Notes under the pieces: generated by a model
Database searches by the model: none
What the model was told of the DNA's origin: nothing
What the model saw: the letters and a program-made list of their open reading frames with translations, nothing else
Assembly: GCF_039023475.1 (NCBI RefSeq)
Contig: NZ_JBCHVB010000008.1
Coordinates: forward strand, 124,001-188,000
Source: Erwinia sp039023475
GTDB taxonomy: Bacteria > Pseudomonadota > Gammaproteobacteria > Enterobacterales > Enterobacteriaceae
DNA: 64,000 bases
Direction of reading: 5' to 3'
Shown: piece by piece, positions 46,666 to 53,771 of the stretch
Numbering within the stretch: the first letter of the stretch is position 1
Layout of the letters: each line of letters begins with the position of its first letter
Position numbers and translations under genes: made by a program

Positions 46666-46923
46666 TTATTCAGGAAGTTGCAGTACCTGACCGGGGACTA
46701 TTTCATCAGGGCTGGTTAACTTATCTTTATTCGCCTCAAAAATACTCATATATTTAGCCGGATCATTATAAAACTGTTTAGCAATCGCACTCAGCGTATC
46801 GCCAGATTTAACAATATAAGTACGTCCGCCTTCAGATGACGTCGTATTTTTCTCTTCATTACTTTTATCTACGGCATGTAACAGATCGCTACCAATATCT
46901 TTAACTTTATCTAAGAGACTCAT
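46666..46923 (-). CDS. LysM domain protein (Kbp/YgaU-like, no BON domain)
   Basis: An 85-residue protein with a C-terminal LysM domain (about 35-85: YIVKSGDTLSAIAKQFYNDPAKY ... PGQVLQLPE, read in parts). The N-terminal helix MSLLDKVKDIGSDLLHAVD resembles the start of E. coli Kbp/YgaU, but the BON domain between is missing. There is no signal peptide. The ATG at 46923 with AGGA five bases upstream is chosen over one at 46929. Kbp is a cytoplasmic potassium-binding protein; whether this short form binds K+ is unknown. Confidence 0.82.
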   Translation of the reverse strand: MSLLDKVKDIGSDLLHAVDKSNEEKNTTSSEGGRTYIVKSGDTLSAIAKQFYNDPAKYMSIFEANKDKLTSPDEIVPGQVLQLPE

Positions 46924-47080
46924 ACTCATCCTTTGATATTATTCTGAGGTTTATATTACGTTTAGAAACAGCATTGCCATACAGGCCCTGCTGAAAGTAC
47001 GATACTACCCGCTTAATTAAGAGAAATAATAAACACACACTAAACATAAAAGAATATAAACACAGAATTAAGGAGCTGGA

Positions 47081-47341
47081 ATGGGTATATTATCATGGGT
47101 TATATTTGGATTGATTGCTGGCGTCATCGCCAGGTGCATCATGCCCGGAAAAGAACACTTGGGCATTTTCATGACGATGATCCTTGGCGTGGTAGGGGCT
47201 CTGATTGGCGGTGTTATCAGTACAGCGTTGGGCTTTGGTAAGGTAAGTGGCTTCAATATTTACAGCATTGCCATTGCTACCCTCGGTGCAATTATTGTGC
47301 TGTTCGCTATTCATAAGATCAGGGCATTAAGACAGCCATAA
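47081..47341 (+). CDS. GlsB/YeaQ/YmgE family stress membrane protein
   Basis: An 86-residue membrane protein with three glycine-rich hydrophobic segments. The family pattern is clear: MGILSWVIFGLIAG, then CIMPGKEHLG, then MTMILGVVGALIGG. AAGGAG lies five bases upstream of the ATG. The family is stress-induced in many bacteria and annotated as transglycosylase-associated, with no proven activity. It is 27 bases before a YidB-like gene in the same direction. Confidence 0.9.
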   Translation: MGILSWVIFGLIAGVIARCIMPGKEHLGIFMTMILGVVGALIGGVISTALGFGKVSGFNIYSIAIATLGAIIVLFAIHKIRALRQP

Positions 47342-47368
47342 TAATTGAAGACTGGAAGGAATAGAGTA

Positions 47369-47749
47369 ATGAGCATGCTGGAAAAAGTGTTGGGTATGTG
47401 CGGCCTCAGTAATCAAACCACTCAGGAAGTCAATGGGGTAATACAGTGGGTAGAGCAGCAAGGTGGGATACAAGCCCTGGTGAATCATCTTCAAAGCGGT
47501 GAGTTCAGCGATATTGTCCAGTCCTGGCTCAGCGATCAACAAAATGTTGCGCTCAGTAGCGAGATTGTGCAGAAGATGATCGGCTCAGAGGCGATTGAAC
47601 AACTAGCTACTAAGCTGGGTGTAAATACAACAGATGCATTAAACCTGCTGGCTAAATACCTGCCACAATTAGTGGATAAATCCTCCTCTTGTGGAGCAGT
47701 AGATTCAAATACAGACCTTACGTCAATTGTAAGTAATTTATCACACTAA
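47369..47749 (+). CDS. YidB-like (DUF937) protein
   Basis: A 126-residue DUF937 family protein. The end of the domain, QLATKLGVNTTDALNLLAKYLPQLVDK, follows the YidB pattern. The ATG at 47369 with AAGGA eight bases upstream is preferred over a start at 47345. Function unknown. It probably forms a small operon with the preceding GlsB-like gene and is followed by a strong terminator. Confidence 0.85.
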   Translation: MSMLEKVLGMCGLSNQTTQEVNGVIQWVEQQGGIQALVNHLQSGEFSDIVQSWLSDQQNVALSSEIVQKMIGSEAIEQLATKLGVNTTDALNLLAKYLPQLVDKSSSCGAVDSNTDLTSIVSNLSH

Positions 47750-47757
47750 CTAGTGCT

Positions 47758-47805
47758 AAAGATAAAAGCCACAAAAGCTTCAGGCTGGCTTTTATCTTTT
47801 TATAA
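47758..47805 (+). terminator. Terminator after the YidB-like gene
   Basis: A 13-bp perfect stem (47758-47770 / 47787-47799) is followed by TTTT; the A-rich left arm makes it possibly bidirectional. Confidence 0.85.
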
Positions 47806-47988
47806 TCATAAGCAGCACTGGAATTGTAAAAACCCTGATGCGTTATTAATTGCGTGTAGTATAAAAACCCCCCGTTTAAAATCAACGACCTTTCCCTGAA
47901 CAGATACCATACTGCCCAGAATCCCTGCCCCATTCAGCAGCAACATTGCGGCATGATGAAGCCTTCCCCTGAACAGAGATTTCGCCGA

Positions 47989-48140
47989 TGAAAAAGACAC
48001 GATTCACTAAAGAGCAGAGTATTTTGCCTGAAGCCCTCTGAGCTGGGGAGATCGGTACCGGGTGTCTGTCGCAGCTGGTTATCTCCGATGACACTTTCCA
48101 CATCTGACGCAGAAAACAGGGCGGGATCTTACCGTAGAGG
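47989..48140 (+). mobile_element. Remnant of IS3-family transposase OrfA
   Basis: ATG at 47989 opens MKKTRFTKEQ, the typical first residues of IS3/IS407-type OrfA. After a stop and a frame change the reading resumes as VISDDTFHI and RRKQGG, matching the ISDATFYxWRKKYGG part of the same protein. Stops and frameshifts make it non-functional. The 47806-47988 part of this gap shows no gene. Confidence 0.6.
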
Positions 48141-48150
48141 ATAAGCAGAC

Positions 48151-48190
48151 CGGTTGGGGAGATCGGCGGTCAGGCCGATCTCCCCAACCG
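48151..48190. repeat. 17-bp perfect inverted repeat
   Basis: Arms 48151-48167 and 48174-48190 are perfect complements with a 6-base loop. It lies 16 bases past the stop of the HlyD-type gene, so may end that operon, but has no T run. A partial copy of one arm (GGGGAGATCGG) is at 48041-48052, inside the IS remnant. Confidence 0.7.
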
Positions 48191-48205
48191 GGCAGCGATG
48201 AAGCG

Positions 48206-49492
48206 CTACCCTTTCGCTTCACCGCTGGTGCTGAAGAAGCGCTGTCGTGCGCGCTCTATCGGCGCCAGCAGCAGAGCAATCAACGGTTTTTTATCCACTA
48301 CGATATCAGCACTCAGCGTCATTCCTCCCAGTAACAGGCGGGAATGTTTACCGGGATCTTCAAAAGAAGAAGGCAACTTAATGCGCGTCAGGTAATAGGT
48401 CTGACCCTGCTTTAAAGAGATTAAAGCTGACCGGCTGTCGATACTGACAGGATAGAAATTTTCCAGCTTAGAGGTCACGGTGCCGTACTTATCCATTGGC
48501 CACGCATCAAAGCGAACTTTCACACTGTCACCCGTATTAATTCGCCCTGCTCCACTGGAGGGGATATACAGATAACCTTCCAGCGGACTGTCCCGATCGT
48601 GACGGATGACCATCACCACCTCGCTGTCCTGGGTTACCGCTTTGCCCGGCGGGAAGTTAATGGCCACCACATAGCCACTGGTCGGTGCCAGCATGGCCAT
48701 CGTCTTACTGCCCTGCGTCGCCATCGTGCGATCGATTTCGCTGTTGCGGTTATCCAGATAGAGCATCTGGGTACTGAGATCGTCAATCTGATACTGCGTA
48801 TTATCGTTTGCAGACGTTTTATTACTCTGCAACTGTAACAGGTTGGATTCCTCAAGCTTCAGATTCAGCTGGGCATTAAGAACATCATTATATTTCACGC
48901 TGAGATCTGTTTTAGAGACATACCCTTTGCCCGCAATCGCCTTATAAGACTGATATGTCTGGTTAGCGTTATTTATCAACTCACGCGCTTTTTTAATTTT
49001 AATGGCCGAGGCTTCAATCTGCGCATCGATAGTCGCGGACTGACGCTTCAGGCTATCCCTGAGCCTGGCGAGTGAGCGTTTCATATCGTTTATGCGTTCA
49101 ACGTTTCGGGTTTTTTCTGCCGCGTAACGCTGCGCCTCATATTCAATGACTGAGCCCTCTTTCCCGCCGTAATCTCGTGAAAGGCTGAATAAAACCTGGT
49201 TCTCTTTAACGAATTGCCCTTCATGCACCGGAATATTGATGATGGTTCCCGATGCTTTTGCCCGCACCTGCACATCGCCTTTAACGTTAGTAATGACGCC
49301 CTGCGCCAGCGTTGTTTCGGAATATTCGACAACGCAGGAGTAAATCAGCATACACAGGAAAAAAGTGGCGAACAGCGTCAGAGCGACTTTCAACCCTGGC
49401 AAATTTATTTGATATATACGTGCGTAATGACGCCCGGGCGTTGCCGGCAGACGAGTTTTGCGTTGTTTGATCAGCGGCATGGGTTCATCCAT
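48206..49492 (-). CDS. HlyD/CvaA-like secretion adaptor
   Basis: A periplasmic adaptor of type I secretion, 428 residues. One N-terminal membrane helix (KVALTLFATFFLCMLIYSCVV) is followed by a split lipoyl/barrel domain (VHEGQFVKENQVLFSL), a long coiled-coil arm of about 130 residues, and the return beta-barrel (GYVVAINFPPGKAV). The start ATG at 49492 overlaps the upstream gene by eight bases; ATG 49480 is an alternative with a better ribosome site. It should link the inner-membrane exporter to a TolC-type channel encoded elsewhere. Confidence 0.88.
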   Translation of the reverse strand: MDEPMPLIKQRKTRLPATPGRHYARIYQINLPGLKVALTLFATFFLCMLIYSCVVEYSETTLAQGVITNVKGDVQVRAKASGTIINIPVHEGQFVKENQVLFSLSRDYGGKEGSVIEYEAQRYAAEKTRNVERINDMKRSLARLRDSLKRQSATIDAQIEASAIKIKKARELINNANQTYQSYKAIAGKGYVSKTDLSVKYNDVLNAQLNLKLEESNLLQLQSNKTSANDNTQYQIDDLSTQMLYLDNRNSEIDRTMATQGSKTMAMLAPTSGYVVAINFPPGKAVTQDSEVVMVIRHDRDSPLEGYLYIPSSGAGRINTGDSVKVRFDAWPMDKYGTVTSKLENFYPVSIDSRSALISLKQGQTYYLTRIKLPSSFEDPGKHSRLLLGGMTLSADIVVDKKPLIALLLAPIERARQRFFSTSGEAKG

Positions 49493-50219
49493 GAAGTAAA
49501 ACAGAAATATCGTCCCACTGTCCCCAGCAGGCAGGGTTATGGGCCAGATGTGTAAAATTGTCCTGCACTGCTTGTGTCCAGCCATCCGCCGGCAGGCTCT
49601 CACCCGTCAGCTGAAAAGAGCCCAGTGGACTGCCGACGGGTAACAGGGTTTGGATCTCCAGATGAAGTCGTTGCAGAACCCGCGGAGACACATCAGTGAT
49701 CAGCAGTCGGTTGCCATTCAGAATCACGGGTTGCAGAAAAGAAGCGGGCAGCCGCTCATCAATAAACACCAATACCAGCATTGGCCGTGAGGAGAACAAA
49801 CCGCCGCCCTGCACCGGACGCATCATTTTCAGAGGCTGCCAGCGGTCATCACAGGTAATGAACATAAAGTCATAGCCATCCGGGGCTATCTGCATCATTT
49901 TTGCCAGCACCAGAGGCAGACCGTTCCAGCGCAGTAACGGGACAATGCAGCGCCGCTCAAATAACCTCGTCTCACGGACCCAGCGCAGCACTTCCTGCTC
50001 CGCCGACGGCGACATATAGCGCGGCCAGCGCGCAGGGGGCAACGATTTTAAGGTGACCAGCAAGCGCAGTTTTTCACGTAGATTTTCCACAAAGAGACTG
50101 TCGTTATAGTGCTCTTCGGGCTGGCGCATCAGCTGGAGATAATTTTGTTCAAACCGCCCGCCAATGTGCTGACGGCGGGCATTTTTGGCCAGCCAGTGAC
50201 AGATCACATCCGGGATCAT
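49485..50219 (-). CDS. Unrecognised protein inside the peptide-export operon
   Basis: A 244-residue protein that I do not recognise. It is predicted soluble: no signal peptide and no membrane helix. It is rich in Leu, Arg and Pro, with several hydrophobic beta-like stretches (GYDFMFITCDD, RPMLVLVFIDERL, GNRLLITDVSP). It overlaps the ABC exporter stop by four bases and the HlyD-type start by eight, so all three are translated as one unit. Candidate roles are peptide maturation, leader recognition or producer self-protection; nothing in the sequence selects one. Confidence 0.7.
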   Translation of the reverse strand: MIPDVICHWLAKNARRQHIGGRFEQNYLQLMRQPEEHYNDSLFVENLREKLRLLVTLKSLPPARWPRYMSPSAEQEVLRWVRETRLFERRCIVPLLRWNGLPLVLAKMMQIAPDGYDFMFITCDDRWQPLKMMRPVQGGGLFSSRPMLVLVFIDERLPASFLQPVILNGNRLLITDVSPRVLQRLHLEIQTLLPVGSPLGSFQLTGESLPADGWTQAVQDNFTHLAHNPACWGQWDDISVLLHG

Positions 50220-52324
50220 AACGCCTCTCCTGCCTGCTGGGGCCTTAACTCACCATTTTTTAACGTGAGCAGCAGGCCCTGCTGGTAAACCACTTCCGGC
50301 GAATGCGTGACAAAAATCAGGCCAATCCCCAGGCTGCGCAAATTATCCAGCACTTTTCGGGCGGTGGTTTTATCCAGGTTCGCCGTCACCTCATCGCACA
50401 GCAGCCATGCCGGACGGCCATACAGTGCGCGGGCAAGTACCAGACGTTGCACTTCTCCGGCAGAGAACAGCGGATTGCCCGGCACAAAAGTGGTGTCATA
50501 GCCGTGGGGCAGAGCGCTAATAACCTGATGGATTTCCGCCAGCTTACAGGCGGCAATGATCTCCTGAATATCAGCTTCAGGCGCAAAACCAGCAATGTTT
50601 TCAGCCAGCGAGCCGCTAAATAAATGATCATCTGCATGAATAATACGGATATGCTGGCGCAGACTTTCCAAATCAAAGGATGCCTGCGGGAAGTCATTCA
50701 GCAGGATATCGCCGTCCGTCGGCTGCAGAATACCGGAAATCAAACGCAGCAATGTGGTTTTCCCTGAGCCACTGTGCCCAATAATAACCGTTTCCTGCTG
50801 CGGCGTGAGCGTCAGGTTAATGTTTTTCAGCACGGCTGTTTTACCCGGAAATGCAAAACTGGCATTGTCGAAAGTTAGCGAGCTAATTTCATCTAATTTA
50901 CGCTCGCCAAAGCTGTCACTGTCGCCAGGATAAGTCACAAGGTCTCCAACACGTTCGAGTGGGCCTTTGAGTGCATTTTTCTCAAGGTATTTATGCGCAA
51001 CCTCGACCATTGCATCGGAGAAATAACGTTTGTAGCTAAGATAAGCCACCAGCATACCAATGGTCATATCACCGTGTAAAATAGACCAGGCTCCCATACA
51101 AACTACGATCAGCTGTTCAGCATTAATCACTAATACTGACGCGGCATCAAAACGAGCCAGCAAACGCTCTTTTTTCATCAGCCCGTTTATATGGCTGCGC
51201 ATGGCACGATCAATTACGCTGTTATAATTATTAAGCATGTTATTGGCTTTGATCGTGACAATCCCTTTTTGTGTTTCTACCAGCAGGGATTCGTATTCTG
51301 CCGTTTTAGTTATAGAATTATCGACTGCTCGCTGATAAGGGCCAATCAGTAAAAAGCGGATGGCGAAGAAAACGCTCATCGACAGCAATGTCACGGCAGC
51401 AATCTGCACGTTGTAAAACAGCATAAAAATCATGCTGCACACGCTGATTAACATGGAATAAACCAGTGCGACGTAACCGTTGCTGATAAATTCAGCACAG
51501 CCATGCAGTGATTTTTCAATAGCGAGGATCACCCCAACCGGACGTGTGCGAAACCAGCTTGAGTGGGCCCGCAGCAAATAGCGCCGTATCGCCTGACTTA
51601 GCTCGTCATAAGCAAAGTTTCGCAGGCAGATTTCCAGTATTTGTTTAAGGAAACGGCTGGCCACATCAAAAATAAAGACAATGGCGAAAATACAGGTTAG
51701 CAGCACGACCAAATCGTAGTCACCGCGTGAAATCGCCTCATCAAGCACCAGCTGAATGTAAGCCGGTGACACCAGCATGATTATTAAGGTGAACAGGGAA
51801 AACAGGAACAGCGTCACCTGCCGTTTCATTAGCTGCGTCACCTGGGTGGCCAGTTGCCCTAACGAAAAGCTTTCTTCCTGAGTTTTGGCAGAAAAATCAG
51901 CCGCCGGGTGCAGTTCCAGCACAAAACCGGAGAACAGCGCTTCCGCTTCTTTATAGCGATAGCGGCGCACGCCACTGGCCGGATCGTGGATCGTGATACC
52001 GCGATCGTCAGTCTGCACCACAACCACAAAGTGATTGCCTCGCCAGAAAGCGATCAGTGGCAGATTGACCTGCCTGAGTTCCTGAACCTTTCCCTGCAAT
52101 AAACGCCCATCAAGTCCCTTTTCACGCGACCAGCGCAACAGAGATGACATTGAAGTTCCACTGTCTTCCGACACCTCATATTCACGACGGAGTTGGCTGA
52201 CAGAGGTCTGGTGCCCATAGTGGCCCAACACCATGGCCAGACAGGCCAGCCCACACTCGGTATATTCATGCTGACGAATCATGGGCGTTTTGGAAGGGGA
52301 GCGAAATCGCAATAGAGAAAACAT
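50216..52324 (-). CDS. C39-peptidase ABC exporter for double-glycine peptides (CvaB-like)
   Basis: A 702-residue peptidase-containing ABC transporter. The N-terminal C39 domain has the catalytic triad Cys24 (YTECGLACLAMV), His98 (GNHFVVVV) and Asp114 (HDPA), which removes double-glycine leaders. The membrane domain spans about 165-440. The ATPase domain has Walker A GHSGSGKTT (516-524) and Walker B with Glu645 (WLLCDE); the signature motif is unusual, FSAGEVQR at 620-627 instead of LSGGQxQR. The ATG at 52324 with AAGG five bases upstream is chosen. The three small GG-type peptide genes directly upstream are its likely cargo. Confidence 0.93.
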   Translation of the reverse strand: MFSLLRFRSPSKTPMIRQHEYTECGLACLAMVLGHYGHQTSVSQLRREYEVSEDSGTSMSSLLRWSREKGLDGRLLQGKVQELRQVNLPLIAFWRGNHFVVVVQTDDRGITIHDPASGVRRYRYKEAEALFSGFVLELHPAADFSAKTQEESFSLGQLATQVTQLMKRQVTLFLFSLFTLIIMLVSPAYIQLVLDEAISRGDYDLVVLLTCIFAIVFIFDVASRFLKQILEICLRNFAYDELSQAIRRYLLRAHSSWFRTRPVGVILAIEKSLHGCAEFISNGYVALVYSMLISVCSMIFMLFYNVQIAAVTLLSMSVFFAIRFLLIGPYQRAVDNSITKTAEYESLLVETQKGIVTIKANNMLNNYNSVIDRAMRSHINGLMKKERLLARFDAASVLVINAEQLIVVCMGAWSILHGDMTIGMLVAYLSYKRYFSDAMVEVAHKYLEKNALKGPLERVGDLVTYPGDSDSFGERKLDEISSLTFDNASFAFPGKTAVLKNINLTLTPQQETVIIGHSGSGKTTLLRLISGILQPTDGDILLNDFPQASFDLESLRQHIRIIHADDHLFSGSLAENIAGFAPEADIQEIIAACKLAEIHQVISALPHGYDTTFVPGNPLFSAGEVQRLVLARALYGRPAWLLCDEVTANLDKTTARKVLDNLRSLGIGLIFVTHSPEVVYQQGLLLTLKNGELRPQQAGEAL

Positions 52325-52343
52325 AACTGCCTTGCCATCTGAG

Positions 52344-52377
52344 AAGAAAAAAAATGACCCAACGAATTGGGTCATTT
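52344..52377 (-). terminator. Intercistronic terminator between peptide and exporter genes
   Basis: On the minus strand an 11-bp perfect stem (52367-52377 / 52352-52362) with a TTCG tetraloop is followed by eight T. It should let most transcripts stop after the peptides, giving more peptide than exporter. Confidence 0.88.
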
Positions 52378-52399
52378 ATGATCATTTTATTGCCGGGGA

Positions 52400-52585
52400 T
52401 CAGGCAGACAGGAAGCCAGTCACAAAGCCGCCTAACAGTCCGAATACACCACCAATCACGCCGCCCAGAGGACCAAGCAGTGAGCTACCTGCGGTGTAAC
52501 CCGTCTGCGCGCCAGTCATCGCGACGCCGAACGGATCCCATCCACCCACGATCTGATCTGCAACTTTCAGTTTTACTGCATTCAT
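52400..52585 (-). CDS. Double-glycine-leader glycine-zipper peptide C
   Basis: A 61-residue precursor. Leader MNAVKLKVADQIVGG (1-15) ends in Gly-Gly with hydrophobics spaced as in C39 substrates; the mature part is 46 residues. It contains GAQTGYTAG, shared with peptide A, followed by a Gly-rich hydrophobic stretch with GxxxG repeats (GPLGGVIGGVFGLLGG). AAGGA lies upstream inside the end of the previous gene, one base away. It is a probable bacteriocin (class II microcin-like) component, inferred from leader, composition and exporter. Confidence 0.8.
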   Translation of the reverse strand: MNAVKLKVADQIVGGWDPFGVAMTGAQTGYTAGSSLLGPLGGVIGGVFGLLGGFVTGFLSA

Positions 52586-52586
52586 T

Positions 52587-52808
52587 TTAATTTTCCTTAA
52601 TCTGTTTTTTTCTGATGGTTCGAATGATCTGCACCATCATGCCGTTAATAAAGCCGCCGAGACCGCCGAGCACCCCGCCGACAAAGCCACCCGCAGGTCC
52701 CAGTAGCTGGCTCCCCGCCTGCTGGCCTGTTTGCCAGCCATAGCGGCTCGCCCTTCCCAGAGAAAGCTGCCTGATTTTTCTTGTCCGGTTAAGGGAAACC
52801 ACGTTCAT
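52587..52808 (-). CDS. Leaderless glycine-zipper paralogue B
   Basis: A 73-residue peptide related to its two neighbours through GWQTGQQAG and the GPAGGFVGGVLGGLGGF stretch, but with an Arg-rich N-terminus that has no Gly-Gly, and an added basic tail (IIRTIRKKQIKEN). GGAGG lies four bases upstream of the ATG, the best ribosome site of the three. It could be a second bacteriocin chain processed differently, or a producer-protection (immunity) peptide that mimics the toxin helices. Lies 26 bases after peptide A. Confidence 0.75.
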   Translation of the reverse strand: MNVVSLNRTRKIRQLSLGRASRYGWQTGQQAGSQLLGPAGGFVGGVLGGLGGFINGMMVQIIRTIRKKQIKEN

Positions 52809-52834
52809 ACTGCCTCCGCGTGAGTTTCTGGCTG

Positions 52835-53029
52835 TTACTTAACAGTACCGACGAAGCCACCGATGAAGCCGAGGATGCCACCTACAGCGCCACCAACCAG
52901 GCCGCCCAGCATGCCCATGATGCTGGCACCAGCGTCATAACCGGTCTGCGCACCTTTAACCAGAGCAGCAATTGGGTTCAGAGCTCCACCGATAACATCA
53001 TTGGCCACAGCCAGAGATACAGTTTTCAT
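52835..53029 (-). CDS. Double-glycine-leader glycine-zipper peptide A
   Basis: A 64-residue precursor with leader MKTVSLAVANDVIGG (1-15) and a mature part of 49 residues. The mature part has ALNPIAALVKGAQTGYDAG, then a 25-residue Gly-zipper helix (GGLVGGAVGGILGFIGGFVG). There is no cysteine. AAGGA lies seven bases upstream of the ATG. First gene of the peptide operon, 82 bases downstream of ecpE. The Gly-zipper pattern suits membrane insertion and helix-helix pairing, as in two-peptide bacteriocins. Confidence 0.82.
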   Translation of the reverse strand: MKTVSLAVANDVIGGALNPIAALVKGAQTGYDAGASIMGMLGGLVGGAVGGILGFIGGFVGTVK

Positions 53030-53092
53030 TGCAATATCCTTACGTTATTAATAACAGGGTTACCTTTCAATCCATCATTGAATGAAAGGAAT

Positions 53093-53108
53093 ATTCCCCG
53101 AAGGGAAT
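53093..53108 (-). terminator. Hairpin between ecpE and the peptide operon
   Basis: A 6-bp stem with a TTCG loop (ATTCCC-TTCG-GGGAAT on the minus strand). There is no T run, so read-through from the fimbrial operon remains possible. Confidence 0.4.
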
Positions 53109-53111
53109 TCT

Positions 53112-53771
53112 TTACCAGGACTTTCCGCAGCTTGATAGCGAAATAATCTTTTTATGATAAATAATTACACGATTTGATTCAGCCTGCTCATCTTCCAACT
53201 TAAGGCTTTCGCCTGGACCGATGAATGCTGAATGGGCGTAACTGTTACTACAGCCACGCGAAGACATATATTTAAAATACGTATTCCCTGTGTTTTTAAT
53301 TTCATTCTTTGTATAACTGTACCGGAACTCTTCCTCTCCAGGCCTGACTATCATGATAGCCTCAACGGCGACACGATAATCGTAAAGCAGCGATCTTTTT
53401 TCAGGATGAATAATATCCGCTTCGATGGGCATTTCAATAAATTTCACCCTGAAATAACGTTCTTTTTTATCAATTTTACCTTTATAAAAAAACTTAAACC
53501 CCCCTTTCTCTCCTGAATTAAGAACCAGTTTTTGAGGAGAATAAAGAAGAGCACCATCGTTAATTACGGTCTCCATCCCACTGCGGCGCGGGATGCTGAC
53601 CTGAACCATACTGACAGTATAAACTCTCCGCCCGGAGGTTAAGTTTACAATTTCTTCATACTGCACCTTTTTCTCAGGCTGCAGGTCTATATTCAGGTTC
53701 TTAATAAATAAAGCTGACGCAGGTTGAGAAAAAACAATAAGAAAAAACAACCATCCGCACTTCATCTTCAT
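53112..53771 (-). CDS. ecpE: ECP fimbriae second periplasmic chaperone EcpE-like
   Basis: A 219-residue exported protein with a signal peptide ending near ASA and an alpha-fimbriae (EcpB/EcpE type) chaperone fold; FFYKGKIDKKERYFRVKF is the same chaperone strand pattern as in ecpB of this operon. The start ATG at 53771 overlaps the ecpD stop by one base. It is the last gene of the fimbrial run, at the position of ecpE in E. coli. Assignment rests mostly on operon order. Confidence 0.82.
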   Translation of the reverse strand: MKMKCGWLFFLIVFSQPASALFIKNLNIDLQPEKKVQYEEIVNLTSGRRVYTVSMVQVSIPRRSGMETVINDGALLYSPQKLVLNSGEKGGFKFFYKGKIDKKERYFRVKFIEMPIEADIIHPEKRSLLYDYRVAVEAIMIVRPGEEEFRYSYTKNEIKNTGNTYFKYMSSRGCSNSYAHSAFIGPGESLKLEDEQAESNRVIIYHKKIISLSSCGKSW

